This document shows positions 26,842 through 36,603 of a stretch of 64,000 nucleotides of DNA, in pieces. The DNA is taken from NCBI RefSeq assembly GCF_030407765.1, contig NZ_JASDCU010000002.1, positions 62,001-126,000 of the forward strand, read 5' to 3'. Source of the stretch: Microbacterium sp. APC 3901 (lineage in GTDB: Bacteria; Actinomycetota; Actinomycetes; Actinomycetales; Microbacteriaceae). Each line of letters opens with the position of its first letter. The first letter of the stretch is position 1. Under the pieces are notes generated by a model, which was given only the letters and a program-made list of their open reading frames with translations, searched no databases and was not told the origin of the DNA. Position numbers and translations under genes: made by a program.

Positions 26842-27772
26842 CACTCTCACGTCCACTGCCGCTCTGAACACCCGCACTGCGGTCACCATAGATTCGCCTC
26901 GACGCCGACGCTCGACATTCGTGAACGGCGATCGGGTGCACCGCGGATGGATGGTCCTCGTGACCGCGGTGATGGTGATCGTCGCCGCGTACTTCCTCAT
27001 CCCCGTGCTCTGGCTCGTCATCGCCTCGACGAAGTCGACCGGCGATCTCTTCTCCACCCCCGGCTTCGCCTTCGCCGACTGGCACCTCTGGGAGAACCTC
27101 GCCGCGCTCAGCTCCTACGACGGCGGCATCTTCTGGCGGTGGAGTCTGAACTCGATCATCTACTCGGTGATCGGATCGGCCTTCACCACGCTCGTGTGCG
27201 CGGTGACCGGCTACGCCCTGGCCGTGTATCGCTTCCGTGGCCGAAGCACCCTGGTCGCAGTGATCCTCGGCAGCCTGCTCGTCCCCGGCACCGTCATCGC
27301 GCAGCCGACGTATGTGCTGCTCGTGGGCATGGGATTGAACAACACCTATCTCGGTCTGCTGCTACCCGCGCTGGTCTATCCGTTCGGCGTGCTGCTGTGC
27401 TTCATCTACGCGCAATCCTCCGTCCCTCATGAGCTCATCGAGGCCGCTCGGCTCGACGGAGCAGGCGAGTTCCGCATCTTCGGCACAATCGGTCTGCGCC
27501 TGATGTCGACCGGAATGGTGACGGTTCTCCTGTTCGCATTCCTCGGCAGCTGGAACAGCTACATCCTGCCGCTGCTGGTGCTCACCGATTCGTCCCTCAT
27601 GCCGCTCACCGTCGGACTCACCGGATGGAGCCAGGCATCGATCACGATCCCCGGCCTCCAGATCCTCACAGTCGTCGGCTCACTCGTATCGGTCATCCCG
27701 ATCGCGATCGTCTTCCTGTCGCTCCAGCGGTTCTGGCGAGCGGGGCTCACCGCAGGAAGCGTGCGCGGCTGA
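26831..27772 (+). CDS. sugar ABC transporter permease, MalG type
   Basis: The 313-residue protein has a cytoplasmic N-terminus (about 1-40) and six membrane helices. Its EAA loop is EAARLDGAGEFRIFGTIGLRLM near residue 218. It is the second half of the permease heterodimer with the upstream gene, overlapping it by 11 bases. Three bases separate it from the GH95 gene. Confidence 0.95.
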   Translation: MASDTLTSTAALNTRTAVTIDSPRRRRSTFVNGDRVHRGWMVLVTAVMVIVAAYFLIPVLWLVIASTKSTGDLFSTPGFAFADWHLWENLAALSSYDGGIFWRWSLNSIIYSVIGSAFTTLVCAVTGYALAVYRFRGRSTLVAVILGSLLVPGTVIAQPTYVLLVGMGLNNTYLGLLLPALVYPFGVLLCFIYAQSSVPHELIEAARLDGAGEFRIFGTIGLRLMSTGMVTVLLFAFLGSWNSYILPLLVLTDSSLMPLTVGLTGWSQASITIPGLQILTVVGSLVSVIPIAIVFLSLQRFWRAGLTAGSVRG

Positions 27773-27775
27773 TCC

Positions 27776-30091
27776 ATGAGCAGCATCATCCTCTCGGGAA
27801 CGGCCGACCGGTGGCTGGAATGCCTTCCGCTCGGGGACGGGCGCATCGGGGTCATGACGAACGGCGGCGCGGCGCAGACCCTGATGCACGTGAACGATCA
27901 CGCCGCCTGGTCCGGTTCGCCGGAGAGCGAGGCCGTCTCGGGGCTGCTCCGGGCCGACGAATGCTCACGACTGCTCGCGCAGGCGAGAGCGTCGATCGAG
28001 GCCGGCGACCCCGTCGCCGCCGAGGGTCCGTTGCGAGCGATGCAGACCTCCTACGCGCAGTCTTATCTGCCACTGGGCGACGTGCTCATCACCGTCGAGG
28101 GCGCGGCCGACTGCCCGGAATCGGTTCGGAGGTCTCTCGACCTTCGATCCGGCATCCATCGCTCTCGCGACGAAGAAGTCGAGACGACGACGTTCGTGGA
28201 CTCCGAGAACAGTGTCGTCGTGCACGTGATCTCCTCCGCACGGCCGGTTCACACGACACTCACCTCCCCTCTGCGTGGTCTCGACGGCGCGCCGGCCAGA
28301 ACGGAACGAAGAGGCGGCGACGATGTCCTGCTCCTGCGCCTGCCGAGCGACGTCGCACCGGGGCACGAGCCCGATCTCCCTGCCGCACAGTGGAACGGCC
28401 GCGCGCTCGAGGCGGCGCTCGTGGCGCGGGTGCTGCGCGGCGCAGAACGCACGGTGGTGCTCGTCGCGACCGCCACCACGTTCGGCGGGCACGCGACCAT
28501 CGTCGGCACCGCGGCTGATGCGCTGACCGACGCCACCCGGCGACTCGACGCCGTCGCCGCGCACGACGTCGACGCCGTGCGCCGGGCGGCGTCGACGAGG
28601 ATGCAGGAGCTGCTGTCGTCGGTGGCGCTGCGCCTCGGGGCGCCCGATCCCGTCGATGAGGCGACGGTCGACACATCAGCCCGTCTCGCTCGGGCACGCG
28701 CAGATGATCGCGGCGTCCTCGCCAGCGACCCCGGCCTCGTGTCACTGCTCTTCGACTACGGGCGATACCTGCTCGTCTGCTCCTCGCGGCCAGGCGGACT
28801 GCCCTCGACCCTGCAGGGCCTGTGGAATGCAGAGATGCGACCCCCCTGGGGCAGCGCCTACACCCTCAACATCAACACCCAGATGAACTACTGGGGCGCG
28901 CAGGTCACCGATCTGTCGTCACGCATGACGCCGCTCACGGATCTCACCATCGACCTCGCGGAGGCAGCAGCTCCCCATACTCGGCGACTGTACGACGCAC
29001 CGGGCTGGACCGTTCACCACAACACCGATCTCTGGCTCTACTCCACGACGCCAGGACGGGGCGCGGGGGATCCGCGGTGGTCCTTCTGGCCGCTCGGCGG
29101 CGCATGGCTCGCGACGCTGCTCACCGAGTCATGGGACTTCGGCGCTGCCTCCGTCGACGACCTCGACCGCGTGTGGCCCACACTTCGCGGAGCCGCGGAG
29201 TTCGCTCTCGCCTGGCATCACGACGACGGCACGTCACCGGCGACCTCACCTGAGAATGCGTTCCTGACGGACGACGGTCGCTCCGCGTCGCTCGCGAGGA
29301 CATCGACGATGGATCTGGCGCTCGTTCGATCCGTCCTGACGCGCACGGTCCGTGCCGCCCACGTGCTCGGACGACAGGACGACGACATCGCGCGTGCCTC
29401 CGCCGCACGTCTGGTCGACCTGCCCGATCAGCCGTCCGTCACGGAAGACGGCACCATCGTCGAATGGGATGCAGCTCGCCCTGAAGAGGACCCGCACCAC
29501 CGTCACGTCAGCGCGCTGTTCGGACTGTTCCCCGGCGAGGAGCGATGGGATGCGCGACGCCGGGCCGCAGCTGCGGCGACCCTCGAACGTCGCGGGGACG
29601 ACTCCAGCGGCTGGTCGCTCGTGTGGAAGCTCGCACTGTGGACGCGCCTGGGTCGCCCGGAACGTGTCGGCGCGCTGATGGAGCTGGCTCTGCGTGATGC
29701 TGAAGAGGTCACCGGCCCGTGGGCCGGCGGTCTCTACCCGAACCTCTTCGCGGCGCATCCGCCTTTCCAGATCGACGCCAATCTCGGCTTCGTCGGCGCT
29801 GTCAGCGAGGCGCTCCTGCAGTCCCACGACGGGATCCGGCTATTGCCCGCCCTTCCCGAAGAGCTCGCCGACGGGAGCGTGACGGGCCTCATCGCCCGTC
29901 CCGGCATCGTCGTCGACATCGAGTGGCTGAACGGCCGGCTCGTCAACGCGCGGCTGCGTGCACGCCATGAGCGTGCCGCCGGGTCGCACACCGTGCACTG
30001 GGGCGATCGCCGCCTCACCGTCCGCATCGACACGACGCATGACACTGTGCTCGATGCTCTCTCTTTCCCCACCGAGGAGGTAAGCCCGTGA
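27776..30091 (+). CDS. GH95 alpha-L-fucosidase, cytoplasmic
   Basis: The 771-residue protein matches GH95 along its length. It has LPLGDGRIGVM and LMHVNDHAAWSG at the N-terminus, SRPGGLPSTLQGLWN, NINTQMNYW (Asn365 and Asn367, the pair that activates water in this inverting family), VHHNTDLW, and QIDANLGF with Asp667. GH95 enzymes mainly cleave alpha-1,2-fucose, the linkage found in fucosylated xyloglucan; alpha-L-galactose is an alternative. No signal peptide. The stop overlaps the GTG of the GH31 gene. Confidence 0.93.
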   Translation: MSSIILSGTADRWLECLPLGDGRIGVMTNGGAAQTLMHVNDHAAWSGSPESEAVSGLLRADECSRLLAQARASIEAGDPVAAEGPLRAMQTSYAQSYLPLGDVLITVEGAADCPESVRRSLDLRSGIHRSRDEEVETTTFVDSENSVVVHVISSARPVHTTLTSPLRGLDGAPARTERRGGDDVLLLRLPSDVAPGHEPDLPAAQWNGRALEAALVARVLRGAERTVVLVATATTFGGHATIVGTAADALTDATRRLDAVAAHDVDAVRRAASTRMQELLSSVALRLGAPDPVDEATVDTSARLARARADDRGVLASDPGLVSLLFDYGRYLLVCSSRPGGLPSTLQGLWNAEMRPPWGSAYTLNINTQMNYWGAQVTDLSSRMTPLTDLTIDLAEAAAPHTRRLYDAPGWTVHHNTDLWLYSTTPGRGAGDPRWSFWPLGGAWLATLLTESWDFGAASVDDLDRVWPTLRGAAEFALAWHHDDGTSPATSPENAFLTDDGRSASLARTSTMDLALVRSVLTRTVRAAHVLGRQDDDIARASAARLVDLPDQPSVTEDGTIVEWDAARPEEDPHHRHVSALFGLFPGEERWDARRRAAAAATLERRGDDSSGWSLVWKLALWTRLGRPERVGALMELALRDAEEVTGPWAGGLYPNLFAAHPPFQIDANLGFVGAVSEALLQSHDGIRLLPALPEELADGSVTGLIARPGIVVDIEWLNGRLVNARLRARHERAAGSHTVHWGDRRLTVRIDTTHDTVLDALSFPTEEVSP

Positions 30092-32397
30092 GATTCACCG
30101 ACGGGTTCTGGCAACTGCGTGAAGGCGTGTCCGCCCTGTACGCGCGCGAAGCGCACGACATCGACGTGCGCGACGACGCACTCGTCGTCTCCGCGCCGAC
30201 GAAGGTCATCGAGACTCGGGGCGACACCCTCAACCGACCCGTTCTGACGGTCACGCTGACCGCACCGCTCGCGGGCATCATCGGCGTTCTGATCGAACAC
30301 CACATCGGGGGCCTGCCTCATGAAGGCTTCGATCTCCCCGGCATCGGAGACGACTCGGCCTCCCCCACGATCGTCATCGACGCCACCGGAGGCGCGATCA
30401 CCAGTGGAGACCTCACTGCCAGGGTGCGGCATGGCGCTGGTTGGTCGCTCTCGTTCGAGAGTGGTGGGCATGTGCTGGCCAGCTCAGACGAGAGCTCCAT
30501 CGCGATGATCGACGTCGACCCCTCGGTCGCACTCGACGGGCAGCTCGAAGATCAGCTGCGGCGACACCGCGGCGGCGGTGCACAGCGCTATATGCACCAG
30601 CAGCTCTCGCTCGGGGTGGGTGAACTCGTCTACGGCCTCGGCGAGCGCTTCGGCCCGCTGGTCAAGAACGGCCAGTCCATCGAGACCTGGAACGCCGACG
30701 GCGGAACGTCGAGCGAACAGGCCTACAAGAACGTCCCGTTCTACGTCACGAACCGCGGATACGGTGTCCTCGTCGATCACCCCGGCCATGTCTCCTTCGA
30801 AGTCGGCTCGGAGAACGTGGAGCGCGTGCAGTTCGCGGTCGCCGGTGAGCGGCTGCAGTACTACGTCATCGCCGGAACCGGCCAGCGAGAGGTGTTGGAG
30901 CGCTACACGGCGCTGACCGGTCGCCCGGCGCTTCCGCCCGCATGGTCGTTCGGCACCTGGCTGTCCACCAGCTTCACGACCGACTACGACGAGAAGACCG
31001 TCACCGGCTTCATCGATGGTTTCGCCGAAAGAGACCTGCCGTTGTCCGTCTTCCATTTCGACTGCTTCTGGATGCGCGAGTTCAACTGGTGCGACTTCGA
31101 GTGGGATCCGCGAGTCTTCCCCGACCCCGAAGGGATGCTTCACCGACTTCACTCACGAGGGCTGAAGGTCTCGGTGTGGGTCAACCCGTACATCGGTCAA
31201 CGCTCGCCGCTGTTCGAGGAGGCCCGGAGCGCCGGCCACCTTCTTCGTCGGCGCGACGGCACGGTGTGGCAATGGGACATGTGGCAGGCGGGCATGGCGA
31301 TCGTCGATTTCACCAACCCCGACGCGCGCCGGTGGTACCAGGAGAAGCTGCGGCGACTGACGGCCCAAGGCGTCGACACCTTCAAGACCGACTTCGGCGA
31401 GCGCGTTCCGCTCGACGTCGTGTGGCATGACGGCAGTGCTCCTGAGGGCATGCACAACCGCTTCGCGCAGCTTTACAACGAGGCGGTGTTCGAGGTGCTC
31501 CAGGAGCGCGGGGAGGGCGATGCCGTCGTCTTCGCACGTTCTGCGACCGTGGGCGGGCACCGGTTTCCCGTCCACTGGGGCGGGGACAGCGCCTCGACCT
31601 TCGTGTCGATGGCAGAGACCCTGCGCGGAGGTCTTTCTCTGGCCTTCGGCGCCTTCGGATTCTGGAGTCACGATATCGGAGGGTTCGAGGGCACGCCCGA
31701 CCCCGCCGTCTTCAAACGATGGACTGCCTTCGGATTCCTGTCCAGCCACAGCAGGTTCCATGGGTCGCGTTCGTACCGTGTGCCGTGGGCCTTCGACGAC
31801 GAAGCGGTCGAGGTCACACGGGTCTTCTCCCAGCTGAAGATGCGATTGATGCCCTATCTCTATGCAGCAGGCAAGGAGTCGGCACGTTCCGGTGTACCGG
31901 TGATGCGGCCGATGCCACTGGCATTCCCCGACGACCCGGCTGCGGCCTATCTCGATAGGCAGTACATGCTCGGCGCGGATCTGCTGGTCGCCCCGGTGTT
32001 CACCGCCGACGGGGACGTCGAGTTCTACCTCCCCGCGGGAGGCTGGACGCACCTGCTCACCGGGGAACGAGTGACAGGGGGCGGATGGCGACGCGAGCGG
32101 CATGGATTCACCAGTCTCCCCCTCTACGTTCGAGACGGTGCCGTGCTGCCGTTGTCTGCGCACGCGGACCGCCCCGACGCCGATTGGCTGAAAGGTCTCG
32201 AACTGAGGATCTTCGGGGATCCGGACGACGCGACGATCGTGGTCGACAACCCGGCGGGCGACAGTGCGGAATACTCGGTCGTGAAGGACGAAACCGGCTA
32301 CTCGGCATCCACACAGTCGAGCGATGCGTTCAGCATCGCCATCGCAACAGGGCCCGCGACAGCGGCCTCCCACGGAAAGGCCCGCATCACACGATGA
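30088..32397 (+). CDS. yicI: GH31 alpha-xylosidase (YicI type)
   Basis: The 769-residue protein follows E. coli YicI closely. It has [18 protein letters not shown], the nucleophile Asp435 in [12 protein letters not shown], the acid/base Asp500 in [29 protein letters not shown] and [19 protein letters not shown]-like sequence. The CF after FD and the FGER segment are diagnostic of alpha-xylosidases rather than alpha-glucosidases. It should remove alpha-1,6-xylose from the non-reducing end of xyloglucan oligosaccharides. GTG 30088 has GGAGG seven bases upstream. It overlaps GH95 and GH1 genes by four bases each. Confidence 0.95.
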   Translation: MRFTDGFWQLREGVSALYAREAHDIDVRDDALVVSAPTKVIETRGDTLNRPVLTVTLTAPLAGIIGVLIEHHIGGLPHEGFDLPGIGDDSASPTIVIDATGGAITSGDLTARVRHGAGWSLSFESGGHVLASSDESSIAMIDVDPSVALDGQLEDQLRRHRGGGAQRYMHQQLSLGVGELVYGLGERFGPLVKNGQSIETWNADGGTSSEQAYKNVPFYVTNRGYGVLVDHPGHVSFEVGSENVERVQFAVAGERLQYYVIAGTGQREVLERYTALTGRPALPPAWSFGTWLSTSFTTDYDEKTVTGFIDGFAERDLPLSVFHFDCFWMREFNWCDFEWDPRVFPDPEGMLHRLHSRGLKVSVWVNPYIGQRSPLFEEARSAGHLLRRRDGTVWQWDMWQAGMAIVDFTNPDARRWYQEKLRRLTAQGVDTFKTDFGERVPLDVVWHDGSAPEGMHNRFAQLYNEAVFEVLQERGEGDAVVFARSATVGGHRFPVHWGGDSASTFVSMAETLRGGLSLAFGAFGFWSHDIGGFEGTPDPAVFKRWTAFGFLSSHSRFHGSRSYRVPWAFDDEAVEVTRVFSQLKMRLMPYLYAAGKESARSGVPVMRPMPLAFPDDPAAAYLDRQYMLGADLLVAPVFTADGDVEFYLPAGGWTHLLTGERVTGGGWRRERHGFTSLPLYVRDGAVLPLSAHADRPDADWLKGLELRIFGDPDDATIVVDNPAGDSAEYSVVKDETGYSASTQSSDAFSIAIATGPATAASHGKARITR

Positions 32398-33827
32398 CTC
32401 TCTCCCCCACTGACGACTACCGCGGATCCGGACTCGTCCTTCCCGAGGGCTTCACATTCGGATCGGCGACCGCCTCGTACCAGATCGAGGGCGCGGCCGA
32501 CGAAGACGGTCGGACGCCGTCGATCTGGGACACGTTCAGCAAGACGCCGGGTAAAGTCTGGAACGGTGACAGCGGCGATGTGGCCTGCGACCACTACCAC
32601 CGCGTCGACGAGGACCTCGATCTGATGTCGGACCTCGGGCTTCAGGCGTACCGCTTCTCGATCGCCTGGCCGCGGATCGTGCCCGCGGCAGACGGCCGCA
32701 TCAACCAGACGGGCATCGATTTCTACTCTCGTCTCGTCGACGGACTGCTCGAGCGCGGCATCAAGCCGGTGGCGACCCTCTATCACTGGGACCTCCCCCA
32801 GTACCTCGAAGACGCGGGCGGGTGGACCTCCCGGTCGACGACCGATGCCTTCGAGCGATACGCGTCGATCATGGGCGCGGCGCTCGGCGACCGGGTGCAC
32901 ACCTGGACGACGCTCAACGAGCCCTGGTGCTCTGCCTATCTGGGATACGGGCAGGGCGGGCACGCGCCGGGCCGCCACGAGCCGGCATCTGCTCTGGCCG
33001 CCGTGCACCACTTGAACCTCGCGCACGGGCGCGCTGTTCAGGCGCTCCGCGCCACCTCGACCGGCGACCCCGACTACTCGGTGACGCTGAACTTCCACGT
33101 GCTGCGCGGGGTCGGCGATGGAGCTGGCGAGGCCATGCGCCGAATCGACGCTCTGGCGAATCGCGCCTTCACGCATCCGATGCTGCGCGGCGAGTACCCG
33201 GCGGATCTCCTCGAGGACACGGCCTCGGTCACGGACTGGTCGTTCGTGCACGACGGCGATCTCGCCGCCGTCCATCAGCCGATCGATGTACTCGGAGTGA
33301 ACTACTACTCCACCGCGACGGTGCGGCTCTGGGACGGAGTCTCGGAGAAGCAGCAGAACGACGGACACAAGGGTACCGCCGGGGGCACCGCGTGGCCGGG
33401 CAGCGATCAGTTGGTCGAGTTCGTCGAGCAGCCGGGTCCCTACACGGCGATGGGATGGAACATCGCGCCCGAAGGGCTCGAAGAGCTGCTCGTGTCGCTG
33501 TCGGAGCAGTTCCCCGAGCAGCCGCTGATGGTCACCGAGAACGGCGCCGCGTTCGATGACGAGGTCGCTGACGACGACACAGTGCCGGACCCCGAGCGCA
33601 CCGACTATCTGCGACGCCATTTCACTGCCGCGCATCGTGCGATCCAGCAGGGCGTCGACCTGCGCGGATACTTCGTGTGGTCGCTGCTCGACAACTTCGA
33701 GTGGGGCTACGGCTATGCCAAGAGGTTCGGCATCGTTCGAGTGGACTTCGACTCGCTCGAACGCACCGTCAAGGACTCGGGGCACTGGTATCGCGAGCTC
33801 ATCGCGTCACGCACGATCGGGGCCTGA
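32394..33827 (+). CDS. GH1 beta-glucosidase, cytoplasmic
   Basis: The 477-residue GH1 enzyme has [15 protein letters not shown] at the start. The acid/base Glu176 is in TTLNEPW and the nucleophile Glu382 in VTENGAAF. The C-terminus [27 protein letters not shown] is complete. In this locus it would cleave the beta-1,4-glucan backbone once GH31 has exposed the glucose. ATG 32394 overlaps the GH31 stop (ATGA), closing the operon. The hairpin at 33845-33875 follows 18 bases later. Confidence 0.95.
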   Translation: MTLSPTDDYRGSGLVLPEGFTFGSATASYQIEGAADEDGRTPSIWDTFSKTPGKVWNGDSGDVACDHYHRVDEDLDLMSDLGLQAYRFSIAWPRIVPAADGRINQTGIDFYSRLVDGLLERGIKPVATLYHWDLPQYLEDAGGWTSRSTTDAFERYASIMGAALGDRVHTWTTLNEPWCSAYLGYGQGGHAPGRHEPASALAAVHHLNLAHGRAVQALRATSTGDPDYSVTLNFHVLRGVGDGAGEAMRRIDALANRAFTHPMLRGEYPADLLEDTASVTDWSFVHDGDLAAVHQPIDVLGVNYYSTATVRLWDGVSEKQQNDGHKGTAGGTAWPGSDQLVEFVEQPGPYTAMGWNIAPEGLEELLVSLSEQFPEQPLMVTENGAAFDDEVADDDTVPDPERTDYLRRHFTAAHRAIQQGVDLRGYFVWSLLDNFEWGYGYAKRFGIVRVDFDSLERTVKDSGHWYRELIASRTIGA

Positions 33828-33844
33828 CCCTTCAGATGGGCACC

Positions 33845-33875
33845 GACCGCCGCTTCCTCATCGGAGGCGGCGGTC
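33845..33875. terminator. terminator after the xyloglucan operon, shared with the convergent gene
   Basis: GACCGCCGCTTCC and GGAGGCGGCGGTC pair over 13 bp (one G-U) around TCATC. The hairpin starts after the GH1 stop and runs into the stop codon of the minus-strand gene at 33874. Confidence 0.65.
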
Positions 33876-34677
33876 ACTGCTTGTCTGGCCGCTTGCGCTC
33901 GTTCCACGCTGCGATCGCCGACGCGGCGGCACCTGCCGCACGATCGATGGCCTCCGCAGAGCGGCTGAACACGTCGTGCGCGGCGTCCTGCCAGTTCGAC
34001 GAGGCTGACGGCGTCTCGCCCGCCTGCACTCTCGCGGCGTGCTCGGCAGCCTCGAAGGCGCGCTCGAGGTCGGCGACGGAGTCGCGGTATGCGGCGAACT
34101 CCTCGGCGCTGACCCTGCCGGTGGCCGCGCGACGCATCTCGACCGCGTGCGCTGCGGCCCGCAGATACGCCGCCGTGGCGGGCTGTCTGACGTCGGTCAT
34201 CGCCGGGTACGCGATCTGCAGGCCGGCATCGGTCTCGTAGTTCATCCAGCGCACCACGATCGCTTCATGCTGCGCCTGGAGGCGCTCCAGGGGGCGGGGC
34301 GCTGACGCCGCGGGGATGGCCGCGCGCGCGGCGCTGAGGCGCACCTGCTTGGCGCGCACGTCTGCGGCGGCGGCCTTGGCGTCGTTCTCCTTGGCGCGCA
34401 GCATCCGCTTGGCGCCGGCGACCTGTTCCTGGGTCGCGCGCCGAGCACTGCGTTCCGCAGAGATGCGCACGACGTCGGCCCGGGCGAGCTTGACCGCCAT
34501 CCGCCGTTCGACCGCCGTCTGCTGGGCAGCCTTGAGATCATGCCGCGCCGCGTCGTACTCGAGCCGGCGGCCGCTCTTCGTGCTGCGACGGCGTAGCCCG
34601 ACTGCCCCGGCGGCGACCCCTCCGGCCGCGACGGGCGCGATCCACCACAACTCGACGGCGAGAAGCAACGGATCCAT
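33874..34677 (-). CDS. hypothetical membrane-anchored coiled-coil protein
   Basis: The 267-residue protein begins with one short hydrophobic segment (about 3-27, LLLAVELWWIAPVAAGGVAAGAVGL). A basic stretch follows, then a long Ala/Arg/Glu/Lys-rich helical region (about 40-120) that reads as coiled coil. A less repetitive C-terminal part (about 135-255) comes last. I do not recognise a named family. It is probably tethered to the membrane with the bulk in the cytoplasm. It is alone in its unit, leaderless from TAGCAT at 34689-34684, between the xyloglucan operon and the ABC exporter. Confidence 0.75.
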   Translation of the reverse strand: MDPLLLAVELWWIAPVAAGGVAAGAVGLRRRSTKSGRRLEYDAARHDLKAAQQTAVERRMAVKLARADVVRISAERSARRATQEQVAGAKRMLRAKENDAKAAAADVRAKQVRLSAARAAIPAASAPRPLERLQAQHEAIVVRWMNYETDAGLQIAYPAMTDVRQPATAAYLRAAAHAVEMRRAATGRVSAEEFAAYRDSVADLERAFEAAEHAARVQAGETPSASSNWQDAAHDVFSRSAEAIDRAAGAAASAIAAWNERKRPDKQ

Positions 34678-34683
34678 ACTTCG

Positions 34684-34689
34684 ATGCTA
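34684..34689 (-). promoter_or_regulatory. leaderless -10 box for the coiled-coil protein gene
   Basis: On the minus strand TAGCAT is followed by six bases and the ATG at 34677; no Shine-Dalgarno. Confidence 0.55.
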
Positions 34690-34733
34690 CCCAGGCCGAC
34701 GCCTCACCGCTCCGCCGTCCCCTCGGCGCACGA

Positions 34734-34768
34734 CCGAGGCCACGACCGATCATCGGTCGTGGCCTCGG
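34734..34768. terminator. terminator downstream of the ABC exporter operon
   Basis: A 17-bp perfect inverted repeat (CCGAGGCCACGACCGAT with ATCGGTCGTGGCCTCGG) separated by one base lies 21 bases after the exporter stop. In RNA it would form a long hairpin with a small apical loop. Confidence 0.7.
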
Positions 34769-34788
34769 TGTTCAGGAGTCGCGCTCGT

Positions 34789-36603
34789 TCACACCAGGGT
34801 CTGCTGCCAGGCGGCATGCAGCTGCGCGAACTTGCCCGTGCCGCTGATGAGCGCGTCGGGAGTGTCATCCTCGATGATCTTCCCGTGCTCCATGACCAGC
34901 ACCCGGTCGGCGATCGCGACCGTCGACAGACGGTGTGCGATGATGATCGCCGTGCGGTCCTTCAGCAGCGTCTGCAGCGCATCCTGAATCAGACGCTCCG
35001 AGGGGATGTCGAGCGACGCGGTGGCCTCGTCGAGGATCAGCACCGCAGGGTCGGCGAGGAACGCGCGGGCGAACGAGATCAGCTGACGCTGACCCGCCGA
35101 CACACGCCCACCGCGCTTGTTGACATCGGTGCGGTACCCGTCGGGCAGCGACGAGATGAACTCGTCCGCCCCGACCGCACGGGCCGCCGCGCGGATCTCG
35201 TCGAGCGAGGCGTCGGGCTTCCCGAGAGCGATGTTGTCGGCGACCGTGCCGCTGAAGAGATAGGCCTCCTGCGTCACCATGACGATGGCCCGACGGAGGT
35301 CCTTCGGGTGCAGGTTGCGGAGGTCGACTCCGTCGAGCGTCACCGTTCCGATCGACGGGTCGTAGAACCGGGAGATCAGCTTCGCGAGCGTGGACTTTCC
35401 GGCTCCGGTGGTGCCCACCAGCGCGATGGTCTGCCCCGCCGGGATGTCGAGCGAGAAGTTCGGCAGGATCGTCTTCTCACCGTTGTAGCCGAACGTCACC
35501 TCGTCGAACTCGATATGTCCTCGCGACTCCCACAGGTCCACCGGCTTCTCGGGATCCGGAACCGTCGGCACCTCCTCGAGCACGCCGGACACCTTCTCCA
35601 GCGCCGCCGTCGCGGACTGGTACGAGTTGAGGAACATCGCGATCTCCTGCATCGGAGCGAAGAAGTTGCGCACGTAGAGCACAGCCGACAGCAGCACGCC
35701 GACGGTGAGTGCCCCCTCGGACACCCGGATGCCACCCCAGAGCACGACGATTCCGAGCACCAGCGCCGCGACACCCATCAGACCGGGCTCGAAGGTGCCG
35801 AACAGCAGCATCGAGCGACGGTTGACGTCACGGTAGTCGCCGGCGATCTTCTGGAACGTCACATCGTTGCGGGGCTCCTTGCGGAACGCCTTGACCGCTC
35901 GGATGCCCGTCATGGTCTCGACGAACTGCACGATCACCTTCGCGCTGATGACGCGCGACTCACGGTAGACGAGCTGCGAGCGCGAGTAGAACCAGCGCAT
36001 CAGGAAGAACAGCGGCACGCCGCCGATCGCGAGGATGAGCCCGGACTGCCAGTCCCATACGCACAGCGCGATGAACGTGAACAGGCCGAACAGCACGCCG
36101 GATACGAGCTCGTTCAGCCCGCCGTCGAGAAGCTCCTTGATCGAGTCCAGATCGCTCGTCTGACGCGAGATGATGCGGCCTGACGTGTACGACTCGTGGA
36201 ACTCCAGGCTGAGGCGCTGAGTGTGCAGGAAGATCCGCTTGCGCAGGTCCAGCAGCACGGCCTGGGTGAGCTTGGCCGCGATGATCACGTACCAGGCGAT
36301 CATCGCCGCCGCGACGGCACCGGCGAGCAGGTAGATCCCGCCGATCATGAAGGTCGGCATCCAGTCCGCGCGCTCGAGCACGGCGGGCAGAGCCCGGTCG
36401 AGCCCGATGCTGATCAGGATCGGGCCGGCGACCTGGAGCGCCGTCGAGATCACGAGCACGATCGCCGCGAGCGCGATCTGCGCCTTGAGGGGACGCACGA
36501 GCGAGCCCAGCAGCCGGAGCGACCGACGGCGGATGGCCCGGCTCTCCTCCTTGGTGTAGCTGGAGCGGTCTTCGTCCTGGGTTCCGGTGATCGCGGAGCT
36601 CAT
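34789..36603 (-). CDS. ABC exporter half-transporter, subunit with catalytic Glu (heterodimer)
   Basis: The 604-residue protein has six membrane helices (about 35-330) fused to an ATPase domain (about 355-604). Walker A is GTTGAGKST (about 396-404), the signature VSAGQ (about 499-503), Walker B VLILDEAT with the catalytic Glu, and the H-loop IIAHRLST. The signature departs from LSGGQ, while Walker B is standard. Its partner shows the opposite pattern, as expected for a heterodimeric exporter of the LmrCD/BmrCD/TM287-288 kind. The likely substrates are drugs or lipids. Its ATG overlaps the partner's stop (ATGA). Confidence 0.93.
   Translation of the reverse strand: MSSAITGTQDEDRSSYTKEESRAIRRRSLRLLGSLVRPLKAQIALAAIVLVISTALQVAGPILISIGLDRALPAVLERADWMPTFMIGGIYLLAGAVAAAMIAWYVIIAAKLTQAVLLDLRKRIFLHTQRLSLEFHESYTSGRIISRQTSDLDSIKELLDGGLNELVSGVLFGLFTFIALCVWDWQSGLILAIGGVPLFFLMRWFYSRSQLVYRESRVISAKVIVQFVETMTGIRAVKAFRKEPRNDVTFQKIAGDYRDVNRRSMLLFGTFEPGLMGVAALVLGIVVLWGGIRVSEGALTVGVLLSAVLYVRNFFAPMQEIAMFLNSYQSATAALEKVSGVLEEVPTVPDPEKPVDLWESRGHIEFDEVTFGYNGEKTILPNFSLDIPAGQTIALVGTTGAGKSTLAKLISRFYDPSIGTVTLDGVDLRNLHPKDLRRAIVMVTQEAYLFSGTVADNIALGKPDASLDEIRAAARAVGADEFISSLPDGYRTDVNKRGGRVSAGQRQLISFARAFLADPAVLILDEATASLDIPSERLIQDALQTLLKDRTAIIIAHRLSTVAIADRVLVMEHGKIIEDDTPDALISGTGKFAQLHAAWQQTLV

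Noticed and set aside
32085-32393. Upstream extension of the GH1 frame inside the GH31 gene
   Set aside because: GH1 homology begins at 32394 with an ATGA overlap; the extension is a shadow of GH31 codons.
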